Shown: positions 45,236-54,175 of the stretch, piece after piece
Position numbering within the stretch: the first letter of the stretch is position 1
How the letters are laid out: every line of letters starts with the position of its first letter
From: Pseudomonas putida
GTDB lineage: Bacteria > Pseudomonadota > Gammaproteobacteria > Pseudomonadales > Pseudomonadaceae
Length of the DNA stretch: 64,000 bases
Reading direction: 5' to 3'
NCBI RefSeq assembly: GCF_001976065.1
Contig: NZ_MNAH01000008.1
Location: forward strand, 256,844 to 320,843
The notes under the pieces: model-generated
The model's database searches: none
Told to the model about the DNA's origin: nothing
The model's input: only the letters and a program-made list of their open reading frames with translations
Translations under genes and position numbers: made by a program

Positions 45236-46066
45236 TTACATGTTGAGGTAGCTTTTGGGCAGGAATAGAAGAGGACAAGTTGTGGCTCGGATCATTCTTG
45301 AAGTCGTACTGCCAAGCCAAAATCGACGGACTCGCGAATGACCAAAAGCGCCCATGATCATCAGATCGATATCGTGTTCGGTCTGATAGGACTGTAAGGC
45401 GAGCTCTACTCTCCCGCCACAGATGGCTGTCCGCACGTCACACCCGGCTGATTGCAGAATGGCTCCTGCCGCATCGAGTCGTTCCAGATTCTTCGACGTG
45501 TTGGCTGCGACCATGACCAGGTGCACGGGCAGCGTTCTGAGAACTGGACTCGCTGCCAGCATTTCCACCCCCATGTGCGTGTCCTCGCTCCCGTCATAAG
45601 CAAACATCAGGCTTCGTGGTGGGTTGAAGGAACAAGGTGTGACCAGGATCGGCTTGTGCAAAGCATGGATGATGGTTTCGAGCTGGTTGAGTCGGGGATA
45701 GAACGAGCTTTGTTTTCCCATGACCAGCCAGCGCATGTCAGTTTCCATCTCGAGTAACCGACCCAACAGTTCTCCGTCGCTTTGACGAAGCTCTGGCTGC
45801 ATCACGCCATCAGCAATCGCTCTTTCTCGAGCGTTTTGCAGCATTATCAAGCCTTGCTTCAACGCCTGCTCATGGCGCTTTTCGTCCAGCGACATAGCTT
45901 CTAGCACGTGCGCCAGGCTGCCGGGTCGTATCTCTACGCCAGCGGGGCGGTCTACAACATTCAGGAGGGTTAACGGCAAAACAAAGTTGAGACTGGCCCA
46001 AGCGGCGTAGTCGCAGACGGCCGGAGATGTCGTTGAACTGTCGATACAGGCCAATATGTGGGTCAT
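45236..46066 (-). CDS. double UspA-domain universal stress protein
   Basis: 276 residues from the ATG at 46066 (AGGG five bases upstream). Two UspA domains (about residues 1-140 and 145-275). The second carries the ATP-binding pattern MGAFGHSRVRRFWLGSTT. The first has MGKQSS in the corresponding place and may bind poorly. Such proteins support survival under starvation, anoxia or acid. Two genes from the isocitrate dehydrogenase, same strand. Confidence 0.87.
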   Translation of the reverse strand: MTHILACIDSSTTSPAVCDYAAWASLNFVLPLTLLNVVDRPAGVEIRPGSLAHVLEAMSLDEKRHEQALKQGLIMLQNARERAIADGVMQPELRQSDGELLGRLLEMETDMRWLVMGKQSSFYPRLNQLETIIHALHKPILVTPCSFNPPRSLMFAYDGSEDTHMGVEMLAASPVLRTLPVHLVMVAANTSKNLERLDAAGAILQSAGCDVRTAICGGRVELALQSYQTEHDIDLMIMGAFGHSRVRRFWLGSTTSRMIRATTCPLLFLPKSYLNM

Positions 46067-46121
46067 CACAACCCTCATCTCGATGATCTTGAAGAGCCGG
46101 TCACCACGCGGGGTATAAACG

Positions 46122-46152
46122 AAAAAAGCCGCTCGGCGAAGGCACCGCTTTT
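46122..46152 (-). terminator. probable terminator after DUF1275 gene
   Basis: On the minus strand AAAAGCGG and CGGCTTTTTT flank a short GC-rich loop, ending in a T-run, between the DUF1275 gene and the universal stress gene. Confidence 0.6.
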
Positions 46153-46268
46153 AGCATTCGATGGAGTGGGATCCGTCGCTGGACACCGGGCACGTCATAT
46201 ATCGACACGATCAACGTAGTGAAACTCCAGTATAGCAACGCCTGGAAAGCTGCTTGCAGGCAGGCTGC

Positions 46269-47030
46269 TCACTTTCGCATGACGCGGCGGACAAAAAGCC
46301 TGGCATCATCAACGGCAGGCACGATCGCCAGCGTCACCAGAACCATCGCGAGCGGTACCGTTGAGATATAACCAATGTGCTTGAACCCAAAGGCACCCAC
46401 CACGCCGCCCAAAAAGAAATTCAGCGCAAGCAGTATCAGTATTTTGAGTCGGGTCCGATTGGCGAGAACTTTTGGATGCTTCGATGTGTTGACGGCATTC
46501 CAATAAAAGAGTTTTCCAAACTCAATACCGATATCCGTGATGATGCCGGTGATGTGCGTCGTTCGGATTTCGGCTTTGGAAATTTTGGTGATCACTGCGT
46601 TTTGTAGCCCCATGATGAAGCACAGCAGCATCACGGTGACGGACACGAATAGACCATCCACGGTGGATAGCCTAGCGCCCAGAAAGCCAAAGCAGATGAG
46701 CAGAAAGGCTTCGAACAAGAGCGGCACTGCAAACTCACTGTGCATCCGTCTGCGTCGGGAGTAATTGACCATGACCGCCGAGCACGCGGCCCCAACCAGA
46801 AAGGACAACAAGGCGCCGGCACCACTAAGCACCAGGTCGTAGGCCCCTAGCACACTGTTGTCTGCCATCGAGGAGACGATGCCTGTCATGTGTGAGGTGT
46901 ACTGATGCACCGCCAGGAAACCACCGGCGTTGGTTGCCCCCGCTACGAAGGCTAAGGCAAATCCAAGATGTCGGTTTGCGTCTGTGGTACGCCTTCGCCC
47001 AGTGAGGCTCCTAACATATTTGATCGGCAT
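46269..47030 (-). CDS. DUF1275 (YoaK-like) membrane protein
   Basis: 253 residues with about six transmembrane helices. Starts with FALAFVAGATNAGGFLAVHQYTSHMTG, the DUF1275 signature, and later GLQNAVITKISKAEIRTTHITG. Function of the family is not established; a transport or sensory role is possible. Confidence 0.88.
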   Translation of the reverse strand: MPIKYVRSLTGRRRTTDANRHLGFALAFVAGATNAGGFLAVHQYTSHMTGIVSSMADNSVLGAYDLVLSGAGALLSFLVGAACSAVMVNYSRRRRMHSEFAVPLLFEAFLLICFGFLGARLSTVDGLFVSVTVMLLCFIMGLQNAVITKISKAEIRTTHITGIITDIGIEFGKLFYWNAVNTSKHPKVLANRTRLKILILLALNFFLGGVVGAFGFKHIGYISTVPLAMVLVTLAIVPAVDDARLFVRRVMRK

Positions 47031-47394
47031 TCATTCACCCCTGTCCCAAGCGTATGAGGAGCAAGAAAACCAACCGATTATGCACATCTGATATCACCAG
47101 GTCCTCGCGATTTAGGCTGGTCTGCTCGTTGAGTGTTAAAGCCGCTGACTGTCGTTTTTTCTGATCGGTGATCAGGATTGCTTGGGATGGCAACCCTGTG
47201 TGGTGATTACCTGCTGGGGGAGCAGACGGGGATCCCGAAAGCTTCACCCCGCGATCAGCCAAGAGCGGATGATCTTGCAAATGGCGGGCTGTCGATATTC
47301 AGGACGTGCTGCGGTTGGATGATCCCCGAGTGCGACAGCTGCAACCGTGCAAAAGGTCGTGCAGCTGCGGCACATCAGCATGATTGACGTCAGC
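47031..47394. other. 364-bp intergenic region with a hairpin
   Basis: No gene recognised. CAGCTGCA (47336-47343) and TGCAGCTG (47360-47367) form a hairpin about 30 bp after the stop of the malic enzyme gene, possibly its transcript end. Confidence 0.4.
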
Positions 47395-48639
47395 TTAGAG
47401 CGGGTAGTGCGTCGGGTAATGCAGCTTCGCAACGCCGGTGTCGATAGCGGCCTTGGCCACTGCGCCGGCTATTGCTCCGAGCAGGCGAGCATCGAGCGCT
47501 TTGGGAAGAATGTAATCGCGCCCAAACTCAAGCTTATCGACGTTGAACGCTTGCAGTACTTCCACAGGGGTTGGCTCTTTGGCCAATTGGCGCAGAGCTT
47601 CCACCGCCGCAATTTTCATCGCTTCGTTGATCCGGGTTGCCCGAACATCCAAGGTCCCGCGGAAGATGAACGGAAAGCCCAGAACGTTATTGACCTGGTT
47701 TGGGTAATCAGAGCGACCGGTCGCCATGATCAGGTCATCACGTGTGGCCATGGCCAGCTCGTAGCTGATTTCAGGGTCCGGGTTCGAGCAGGCAAACACG
47801 ATCGGGTTCGGTGCCATCGCTGCCAATGCTTCTGCCGGGAGGAGATTGGCTCCAGACAGGCCGACAAACACGTCTGCACCGGTCATGGCTTCCATCAGCG
47901 TACGAGGGCCACCGTCGTTAACGAACTGTGCTTTGTATTGATTGAGTCCTTCCCGAGCGGAGTGGATAACACCGACACGATCGACCATGTATAGGTTGCT
48001 TTTTTGAGCGCCGAGACTCAGCAGCAGGCGCATGCAGGCAGTGGCAGCTGCGCCGGCGCCGAGGCAAACAATTCTGGCATTCCCCAGGGTTTTGCCCTGA
48101 ATCTCAAGTGCATTGAGCATGCCGGCGGCAGTGACGATGGCCGTACCGTGTTGGTCGTCATGGAAGACTGGGATGCTGCACTGTTCGATCAGTGCCTCTT
48201 CGATTTCAAAGCACTCAGGCGCTTTGATGTCTTCCAGGTTGATGCCGCCAAAGGTGTCGGCAATGCGCACGACGGTCTCGATAAAGGCCTGGGAGCTCTC
48301 GGCATTGACTTCGATATCGATCGAATCGATTCCGGCGAAACGCTTGAACAGCAATGCTTTGCCTTCCATGACCGGCTTGCTGGCCAAGGGGCCTAGATTG
48401 CCGAGGCCCAGAATGGCCGTGCCGTTGGTGATCACGGCCACCAGATTCCCTTTTCCAGTGAAGCGGTAAGCATTCTCTGGGTTCTTCGCGATTTCGCGTA
48501 CAGGCTCAGCGACGCCTGGGCTATAGGCCAAGGCAAGTTGGGCTGCGGTGTCGGCGGGTTTGGTCAGTTCAATGCTGATTTTCCCAGGGGTTGGGAATTC
48601 ATGGTAATCCAGTGCAGCCTTCTTGAAGTCGGTAGTCAT
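47395..48639 (-). CDS. malic enzyme (oxaloacetate-decarboxylating), MaeB-like, short form
   Basis: 414 residues. Tyrosine in LALAYSPGVAEPV, lysine in LASKPVMEGKALL, metal ligands in INLEDIKAPECFEIE and PVFHDDQHGTA, NAD(P) motif CLGAGAAATACM and ACSNPDPEI are all intact. Converts malate to pyruvate and CO2 with reduction of NAD(P)+. It lacks the phosphotransacetylase domain of full-length MaeB (about 750 residues). Transcription start region carries operator C. Confidence 0.93.
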   Translation of the reverse strand: MTTDFKKAALDYHEFPTPGKISIELTKPADTAAQLALAYSPGVAEPVREIAKNPENAYRFTGKGNLVAVITNGTAILGLGNLGPLASKPVMEGKALLFKRFAGIDSIDIEVNAESSQAFIETVVRIADTFGGINLEDIKAPECFEIEEALIEQCSIPVFHDDQHGTAIVTAAGMLNALEIQGKTLGNARIVCLGAGAAATACMRLLLSLGAQKSNLYMVDRVGVIHSAREGLNQYKAQFVNDGGPRTLMEAMTGADVFVGLSGANLLPAEALAAMAPNPIVFACSNPDPEISYELAMATRDDLIMATGRSDYPNQVNNVLGFPFIFRGTLDVRATRINEAMKIAAVEALRQLAKEPTPVEVLQAFNVDKLEFGRDYILPKALDARLLGAIAGAVAKAAIDTGVAKLHYPTHYPL

Positions 48640-48672
48640 GCGAGCCCATAATTAGACGTTGATTACAATGCC

Positions 48673-48691
48673 ATGTTAACACTATTATAAT
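48673..48691. promoter_or_regulatory. 19-bp operator C (7-5-7)
   Basis: ATGTTAA (48673-48679), five bases, TTATAAT (48685-48691). Imperfect inverted repeat 33 bp before the malic enzyme start. On the gene strand it contains TATAAT, so a bound protein would cover the -10 box. Confidence 0.6.
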
Positions 48692-48858
48692 GCAAGGCAA
48701 CGAGATCCTGACCCACAGACCAGGGTCAAATTGCCGGCTTGAACGCTGCTGATGAAGGGGTTTGTCAGCCAGCGGACCAACTCTATTGGCCTTAAGACTT
48801 CAGGGCGGGCCTGTATCTGTTGGTCAATAGAGATCCTCCTATGCTTGAACCCGTCTTA

Positions 48859-48883
48859 GGCCACCTTGTGTGGCCATTTTTTT
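48859..48883 (+). terminator. orphan plus-strand terminator
   Basis: GGCCAC (48859-48864), loop CTTGT, GTGGCC (48870-48875), A, then seven T. No plus-strand protein gene precedes it; the region 48700-48858 could encode a small RNA divergent from the malic enzyme gene. Confidence 0.7.
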
Positions 48884-49326
48884 GCGTGCTCGAATGTCCC
48901 AAGCGGTGTCACGCCCTAAGCGCGGCACATTAGGATTCAGAGTTTTCTCATGGCCTCTTGGATCTGATCCGCGTATTTCGACAATTGCGTGAGCTCATGA
49001 CCCAGTTGCATAGGGCTTCTGCGTGGGTCATTCGCCCGTGAATCAATACCAGCGCAGCATTTACAGCCATTATTCGCGTTCCTGAGTAGATCCTGGAACG
49101 TACCTGTTGAAATCAATAAGGTCCTGCACTGTGTGAATGGCAATACCCGTACGACTCGACAGGTAAGCAGGCAGAAACCGGCCAGGAGCTGGCCCCTCAA
49201 CATCAATACCGTGGTCTGCCCCCGATTGTTCCAGTCGAACACCCTGATTCCAGGGGCGGACGGGTATGCTTATCGCTTCACTTGGGGGCTTGCTTTATGA
49301 GCGACGGCGAAAAGGAAGAACAGAGG
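48884..49326. other. intergenic region
   Basis: A minus-strand frame at 48937-49242 is not recognisable and lacks a ribosome site. Nothing else seen. Confidence 0.35.
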
Positions 49327-49485
49327 ATGTCTGACTGTGCGTACTGTGACCTAACGATGGATTTCGTTCCCGATGACGCGAGGCATCGGTTTGAGGTTCA
49401 GTGCGAGCATTGCCAAATAATCAACGTAGTGACTTGGGAGGTTTGGGCGCAGGGTCGCTGGTACACTGCGATCAAGCACGATTGA
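49327..49485 (+). CDS. small zinc-ribbon-like protein
   Basis: 52 residues: MSDCAYCDLTMDFVPDDARH, then VQCEHCQIINVVTWEVWAQG. Two CxxC pairs (CAYC and CEHC) suggest a single zinc ribbon. AGGAAG lies nine bases before the ATG at 49327; an in-frame ATG at 49297 would add ten charged residues. Function unknown. Confidence 0.55.
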   Translation: MSDCAYCDLTMDFVPDDARHRFEVQCEHCQIINVVTWEVWAQGRWYTAIKHD

Positions 49486-49506
49486 AACTCAATAAATGAG
49501 GGTTGG

Positions 49507-49682
49507 TCAGCCGGTGGCTTGAGCGGGTTTTCGACCACCGCCGGCCTTTGGGTAATACGGTTCAATCAACGCCAGTAAACCGCTACAGGACACTATCTGA
49601 TCCATCTCGGCGAGGAACCGCTCGCGGCGTGTCTGCTTGCGCTTTCCGGCGTATTCAAAGTCGGAAAGCTCATCTGGCTCAT
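49507..49682 (-). pseudogene. IS5-family transposase, N-terminal fragment
   Basis: From the ATG at 49682: MSQMSF, then after a one-base deletion DFEYAGKRKQTRRERFLAEM, DQIVSCSGLLALIEPYYPKA and GGGRKP, ending at a stop at 49507. This matches the start of IS5-family transposases (IS1246/IS1182-like) common in pseudomonads. Only about 58 of some 325 codons remain. The far end of the element is missing. Confidence 0.75.
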
Positions 49683-49748
49683 GGGCGGCTCGGATCAGGT
49701 GGTGAGGGTATACTTCAGCACATTCGGAGATGTGGCTCGTAGAAATCC

Positions 49749-50234
49749 CTAGAGTTTCAGCGACCAGAATTCCAGATCGAATTTCTTCCCATAAGCCTTT
49801 TGCCCAAGCATCACCTCAGTCATTCGAAAGTTGAGGCGCTCATAAAGCGCCCTTGCGTCGACAAGGCAGCTATAGGTTTCTAGCTGCACCTGCTTAAACG
49901 AGTGCTGGCGAGCATGATCAAGAGCGAGTTTCATCATCGCAGAACCAACACCTTTACCCCTAAACTGCGGCAGGACTAGCACGAAGTTAAGAAATGCCAC
50001 GCTGTCAGCTCTCTCCGATATCGCTATCGACGCTACGCGTTTGTCCCCTACCAATCCAACCCAGATACGATTGAATGGACTTGGTAATTCAAGAAAGTTG
50101 CGCATCTTTTTGGCGACGCCATCCTGAAAGTGCCTGTCAAAACCGAACTCGGTGGCATAGACGTCACCATTCGCAGCAATAATCCACTCGTGATCGTCCT
50201 GTTGTGCTACTCGAACCGTCAACTCTGTAGCCAT
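49749..50234 (-). CDS. GNAT-family N-acetyltransferase
   Basis: 161 residues. Acetyl-CoA-binding motif A is VLVLPQFRGKGVGSAMMKLAL (RGKGVGS pyrophosphate loop), followed by QLETYSCLVDARALYERLNF, the usual strand and helix with a tyrosine. Acetylates an amine on an unknown small molecule or protein. An IS5 remnant lies directly downstream and an IS21-type end directly upstream. Confidence 0.85.
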   Translation of the reverse strand: MATELTVRVAQQDDHEWIIAANGDVYATEFGFDRHFQDGVAKKMRNFLELPSPFNRIWVGLVGDKRVASIAISERADSVAFLNFVLVLPQFRGKGVGSAMMKLALDHARQHSFKQVQLETYSCLVDARALYERLNFRMTEVMLGQKAYGKKFDLEFWSLKL

Positions 50235-50335
50235 CACTTGAAACCTCGGCTTTGTCTATGCTGGCTTTATCGATTTTACACTGCATGCCATCTGACCGTG
50301 CGATACATAATGAAAGGTGTCACGGTCAATTCGAA

Positions 50336-50392
50336 TGCAAATAACTGGTCAAGTCGAATACAAACAGGTGGTCAAATCGATGCAATTACACA
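50336..50392. repeat. IS21-type right end (three repeats)
   Basis: Cores TGCAAA (50336), TACAAA (50359) and TGCAAT (50381) spaced 23 and 22 bp, with GGTCAAGTCGAA between them; the outer edge is TGCAATTACACA. Inverted relative to 40982-41104, so together they could bound a 9.4-kb unit. I see no transposase inside and no convincing target duplication. Confidence 0.6.
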
Positions 50393-50482
50393 ACGTAGAG
50401 ACTGTGACTTACTGATGGATGTTTCAAACATCTAGGTTTCTCCTGAGCAATACCAAACAGTGCTGCTGCGAGGGTGAATAAT

Positions 50483-51688
50483 TCATTTCTGCGTGAGGGC
50501 ACAGGTGGAGTGCAGAATTCTGGGAACTGAGCCGGCCACTCCAGAACGTAAAATCAAGACGCCCAATAGCGCAGACAAAACTGAACCCATCAGCACCGCG
50601 ATTTTTACGTCGGTCATCGTTTGCGAAGGTGCAGGAATGGTCTGTGCGCCGATCCACAGGCTTGCTGTAAAACCAATGCCGCTGAGTGCAGCAACGCCAT
50701 AAAGCTGCACCCAGTTGCAGTTCTCGGGGAGCTTGGCGAGCCCGAGTGCAACGACAAGACCCGATACAGCGAAGAGACCCAGTGGCTTTCCGATCAGAAG
50801 TCCTGTCGCGACACCCGTCGTGACCGGGGCTGAGAGATCTTGCAGTGACATGCCAAGGAGTGACACGCCAGCATTGGTAAAACCGAAAATCGGCAATATC
50901 AAAAATGTCACATAAGGGATGAGCTTTTCTTCAACGGTTCGCGACGCAGAGCTGGAGCTTGTATCGGGCTTACCTAGCGGTAAGGACAGCGCCAATACAA
51001 GTCCGGCGAGTGTCGGATTAAAGCCGGATAGCCCAAGAGCCATCCACAAAAACACTGCGGTCACTATGTAGGGACGCAGGCGTGTTATGCCTTTGCGGTT
51101 CAGCGCTATAAGGAGACTTATCAGCAGTAATGGGGCCAGCAGCATCGGAACAAAAAAATGTTGGGTATGAAAAAAGGCAACGATCATGACTCCGCCAAGA
51201 TCCTCCAGAATCGCGATAGCGAGCAGGAATACTTTTAGCGAAGCTGGAACCCTGTCACCGAGCAGCGACAGGACGGCCAGCGCAAATGCAAGGTCCGTGG
51301 CTGTGGGAATAGCCATCAAGAATGGTGTTTCGTTTTGGGAGTGATTAAAACCCCAGAGAATAAGCGCCGGCAGGACCATGCCACCCAGCGCCGCAAAGCC
51401 TGGCAATGCGCGCTCCTCCCACGTGGCCAGATGCCCAACCAGCCATTCACGCTTGAATTGCAGCCCGATGACCAAGAAGAACAACGTCATCAGGCCGTCA
51501 TTGACCCAGTGGGCTAACGACAGGCCCAGATGGACGCGATGTAGCAACTCAAAATAGCTGGGAGCGAAAGGAGAGTTGGCTAAGACAAATGCGATGAGAG
51601 AGGTACCCAGCAATGCCACACCGCCGGCTGCTTCATTGGAGAGCCCTGGAGGGATGGTGGCACCGGATACGTCTTTTAATTTTGCCAT
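50483..51688 (-). CDS. nhaA: NhaA-family Na+/H+ antiporter, divergent
   Basis: 401 residues, 10-12 helices. FLVIGLQFKREWLVGHL, AIPTATDLAFALAVLSLLGDRVPASLK and GLLIGKPLG with the conserved lysine are typical NhaA. The paired aspartates of the ion site (DD in E. coli, 163-164) read ED here (AILEDLGGV), while the D133 equivalent in TATD is kept. It expels Na+ or Li+ in exchange for protons. The first aspartate change may alter ion stoichiometry or pH response. A diverged accessory copy. Confidence 0.88.
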   Translation of the reverse strand: MAKLKDVSGATIPPGLSNEAAGGVALLGTSLIAFVLANSPFAPSYFELLHRVHLGLSLAHWVNDGLMTLFFLVIGLQFKREWLVGHLATWEERALPGFAALGGMVLPALILWGFNHSQNETPFLMAIPTATDLAFALAVLSLLGDRVPASLKVFLLAIAILEDLGGVMIVAFFHTQHFFVPMLLAPLLLISLLIALNRKGITRLRPYIVTAVFLWMALGLSGFNPTLAGLVLALSLPLGKPDTSSSSASRTVEEKLIPYVTFLILPIFGFTNAGVSLLGMSLQDLSAPVTTGVATGLLIGKPLGLFAVSGLVVALGLAKLPENCNWVQLYGVAALSGIGFTASLWIGAQTIPAPSQTMTDVKIAVLMGSVLSALLGVLILRSGVAGSVPRILHSTCALTQK

Positions 51689-51866
51689 CTTGGGACTCCA
51701 GCCTCGATCGTGATAAAAACTTGGTCGCCCAGCGTCAATGAATGGCCAACAGCTTGGTGTGTTCTGAGCTGCCTTGGATGCCTTTCATCAAGAGGCTTAG
51801 CGTTCTGCTCCTCGTTCGTCAGCCTTCGAGGCTCTCCAATCGAGGAAAAATCCAGCTCAGTGTTGA

Positions 51867-52055
51867 TCAGTGATCCGGGGTGGGAGAGGCAGGGTGAATT
51901 CGCGGAAAGGTATGCGGTGCGTCGATCCTTTCTTTCAGTGTGGCTGCATACTCCTTCGCCCCCTGCTCGTTACGAAATTGGATGCTGTGGCTACCGAAAC
52001 AGACAGACCAAAGCTCCCCGTCTTGACCGGATAGAAGCTTAATCGTTACTGACAT
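51867..52055 (-). CDS. unknown small protein, cassette B gene 2
   Basis: 62 residues from the ATG at 52055 (AGGAAG upstream): MSVTIKLLSGQDGELWSVCF, then IQFRNEQGAKEYAATLKERI. Homologue of 42607-42801. Same gene order as cassette A, opposite orientation. Confidence 0.72.
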   Translation of the reverse strand: MSVTIKLLSGQDGELWSVCFGSHSIQFRNEQGAKEYAATLKERIDAPHTFPRIHPASPTPDH

Positions 52056-52079
52056 GATCAAACTTCCTGAGCGCAACGA

Positions 52080-52310
52080 TTAGAAATGAACTTCAGCAGA
52101 CTTGATGCCCAACTCGCGAAGCTCATGGATCACATCATCGACGCGTCCAAAGGACTCAATTTCCTCATTGTCATTGACCAGAAAATAGCTTCTTCCTGCA
52201 TCCTTTTTGAAAAGAATGATCCACTCGTGCGTATTGGTCGGGTTGGCGATCACATGCGTGTCGAAATGCATGCCTTCACCGTGTTTGGTTTTGACTTCTT
52301 CGCGTTTCAT
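52080..52310 (-). CDS. unknown small protein, cassette B gene 1
   Basis: 76 residues starting MKREEVKTKHGEGMHFDTHV, same length as 42353-42583 and highly similar. Its start is 90 bp from operator D at 52400, which lies between it and the divergent SulP gene. The conservation of both length and pair order in two copies argues for a real function. Confidence 0.75.
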   Translation of the reverse strand: MKREEVKTKHGEGMHFDTHVIANPTNTHEWIILFKKDAGRSYFLVNDNEEIESFGRVDDVIHELRELGIKSAEVHF

Positions 52311-52399
52311 TCGGGCCTCCGGACATAGGGATTAGCACTTTAAGTACCGATTCTACAGCGCTGCAGGTGTCGTACCAAGGCTAGGCCAATTGCTTTGCT

Positions 52400-52418
52400 A
52401 TTATCACTAGGTGTGAAT
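52400..52418. promoter_or_regulatory. 19-bp operator D (7-5-7)
   Basis: ATTATCA (52400-52406), five bases, TGTGAAT (52412-52418), 32 bp before the SulP start and in the divergent region shared with cassette B. Confidence 0.6.
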
Positions 52419-52450
52419 AGTATGCACATGCCACCAGAGCGAGGCTAGTC

Positions 52451-54106
52451 ATGATTGCGATACAAGAAGCTTGGAAAGCGGGCTTGTTAGGGCGCGAGCA
52501 TTGGCTTCGAAATATCGTCTCAGGGGTCATCGTCGGCGTCGTGGCGCTGCCCTTGGCCATGGCATTTGCCATCGCCTCAGGCGTCAAGCCGGAACAAGGG
52601 ATCTATACAGCTATTGTGGGTGGCCTGTTGGTTTCGCTGTTCGGCGGAAGCCGGCTTCAGATTGCCGGCCCCACCGGGGCATTCATCGTCATTTTGGCCA
52701 GCGTGACGGCCAAGTACGGTGTGGATGGCTTGCAGATCGCGACCATGATGGCTGGGGCCATTTTATTACTGCTCGGCATCACTAAACTTGGCGCACTCAT
52801 TAAGTTCATTCCTGACCCCGTAATAGTGGGATTCACCGCTGGCATCGGAGTGATCATTTGGGTCGGGCAATGGAAAGACTTTTTAGGCTTGCCGAAAATC
52901 AGTGGCGACCATTTCCACGAGCGGCTGTGGCACCTCATCCAGGCGCTGCCCAGCCTTCATGTGCCCACGACACTGTTAGCCCTGTTGAGCTTGGTGTTGG
53001 TGATCCTCGCTCCTAAACTACCCGGTGTAAGGCGTGTTCCTGGCCCCCTGATTGCCATGGTCGTTGTGACGGTATTGCATTCCTATTTTCAATTCGACGG
53101 CGTGGCCACGATCGGGAGTGCATTTGGGGGCATTCCTCAAGGGCTTCCCAAGATAGGCCTTCCTGAAATAACGCTGCCGCAAGTCATTGAGTTGATTGGC
53201 CCTGCGTTTGCGATCGCGATGCTGGGGGCGATCGAGTCGCTGCTCTCGGCTGTTGTTGCCGACGGGATGGCCGGTACCAAACATGACTCCAATCAGGAGT
53301 TAATCGGACAAGGCATTGCTAACCTGGTCACTCCTCTGTTTGGTGGCTTTGCTGCAACAGGTGCGATCGCTCGAACAGCAACCAACATCCGCAATGGCGG
53401 CAACAGTCCAATCGCGGGTTTTGCACACGCCCTGACTTTGATTCTACTGATCTTTTTCTTGGCGCCTTTGGCTGCGGATATCCCGCTGTGTGCGTTGGCT
53501 GCGATCTTATTCGTGGTCGCTTACAACATGAGCGAACTGAAACACTTCAAACGCATGGTCAAACGAGCTCCAAAAGCCGACGTTGCCATCCTGTTAATTA
53601 CCTTCAGCCTGACTGTTTTCAGTGATCTGGCGATTGCGGTGAACATTGGGGTCATTCTCGCCATGCTGCAATTTATGCGTCGGATGGCGTCTTCTGTGGA
53701 GATTCAGCTAATGGTCGAAAAAGAGTTGGAGGTAGAGTTGCGTATGAATGGGCATGTACATCTTCCCCCCGGTATTTTGGTTTACACCATTGAGGGGCCT
53801 CTCTTCTTTGGCGCAGCAGAAACCTTTGAGCGCGTTTTGGCTCAAACCCACACGGATCCTGGGACTTTGATTATTCGCTTGAAGCGGGTGCCGTTCATGG
53901 ATATCACGGGCTTACAAACGCTGCTCGAAGTCATTGAGCAGCTACGCAAGCGCAGCATCGTCGTGAAGTTGTGTGAAGCCAACGAGAAAGTCCTCGGCAA
54001 GCTCGACAGGGCAGGGATTCTTCAGGCGCTCGGCTCAGAGCATTATCATGCCGACTTCAGTGGCGCACTGGGCAGTTATGTCGAGATCGACAAGACCCAA
54101 GGCTAG
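52451..54106 (+). CDS. SulP-family anion transporter with STAS domain
   Basis: 551 residues. Membrane part (about 1-410) has VVALPLAMAFAIASGVKPEQGIYTAIVGG and LQIAGPTGAFIVIL, the SulP consensus. Cytoplasmic STAS domain (about 440-545) is seen in GILVYTIEGPLFFGAAETFE and VPFMDITGLQTLLEV. SulP proteins carry sulphate, bicarbonate or dicarboxylates. Substrate cannot be read from sequence; bicarbonate or C4-dicarboxylate would fit beside malic enzymes. Confidence 0.9.
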   Translation: MIAIQEAWKAGLLGREHWLRNIVSGVIVGVVALPLAMAFAIASGVKPEQGIYTAIVGGLLVSLFGGSRLQIAGPTGAFIVILASVTAKYGVDGLQIATMMAGAILLLLGITKLGALIKFIPDPVIVGFTAGIGVIIWVGQWKDFLGLPKISGDHFHERLWHLIQALPSLHVPTTLLALLSLVLVILAPKLPGVRRVPGPLIAMVVVTVLHSYFQFDGVATIGSAFGGIPQGLPKIGLPEITLPQVIELIGPAFAIAMLGAIESLLSAVVADGMAGTKHDSNQELIGQGIANLVTPLFGGFAATGAIARTATNIRNGGNSPIAGFAHALTLILLIFFLAPLAADIPLCALAAILFVVAYNMSELKHFKRMVKRAPKADVAILLITFSLTVFSDLAIAVNIGVILAMLQFMRRMASSVEIQLMVEKELEVELRMNGHVHLPPGILVYTIEGPLFFGAAETFERVLAQTHTDPGTLIIRLKRVPFMDITGLQTLLEVIEQLRKRSIVVKLCEANEKVLGKLDRAGILQALGSEHYHADFSGALGSYVEIDKTQG

Positions 54107-54175
54107 AGATGGGGTGCAGCAGGCTAAGAAAGGCGATGAGCAGGCATTCGTCGTGCCCGCCCACGCGCAAACGAA

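Noticed and set aside
48937..49242. 101-codon minus-strand frame
   Set aside because: No ribosome site and no recognisable domain.
52457..53284. Minus-strand frames inside the SulP gene
   Set aside because: Shadows of a clear SulP coding sequence.
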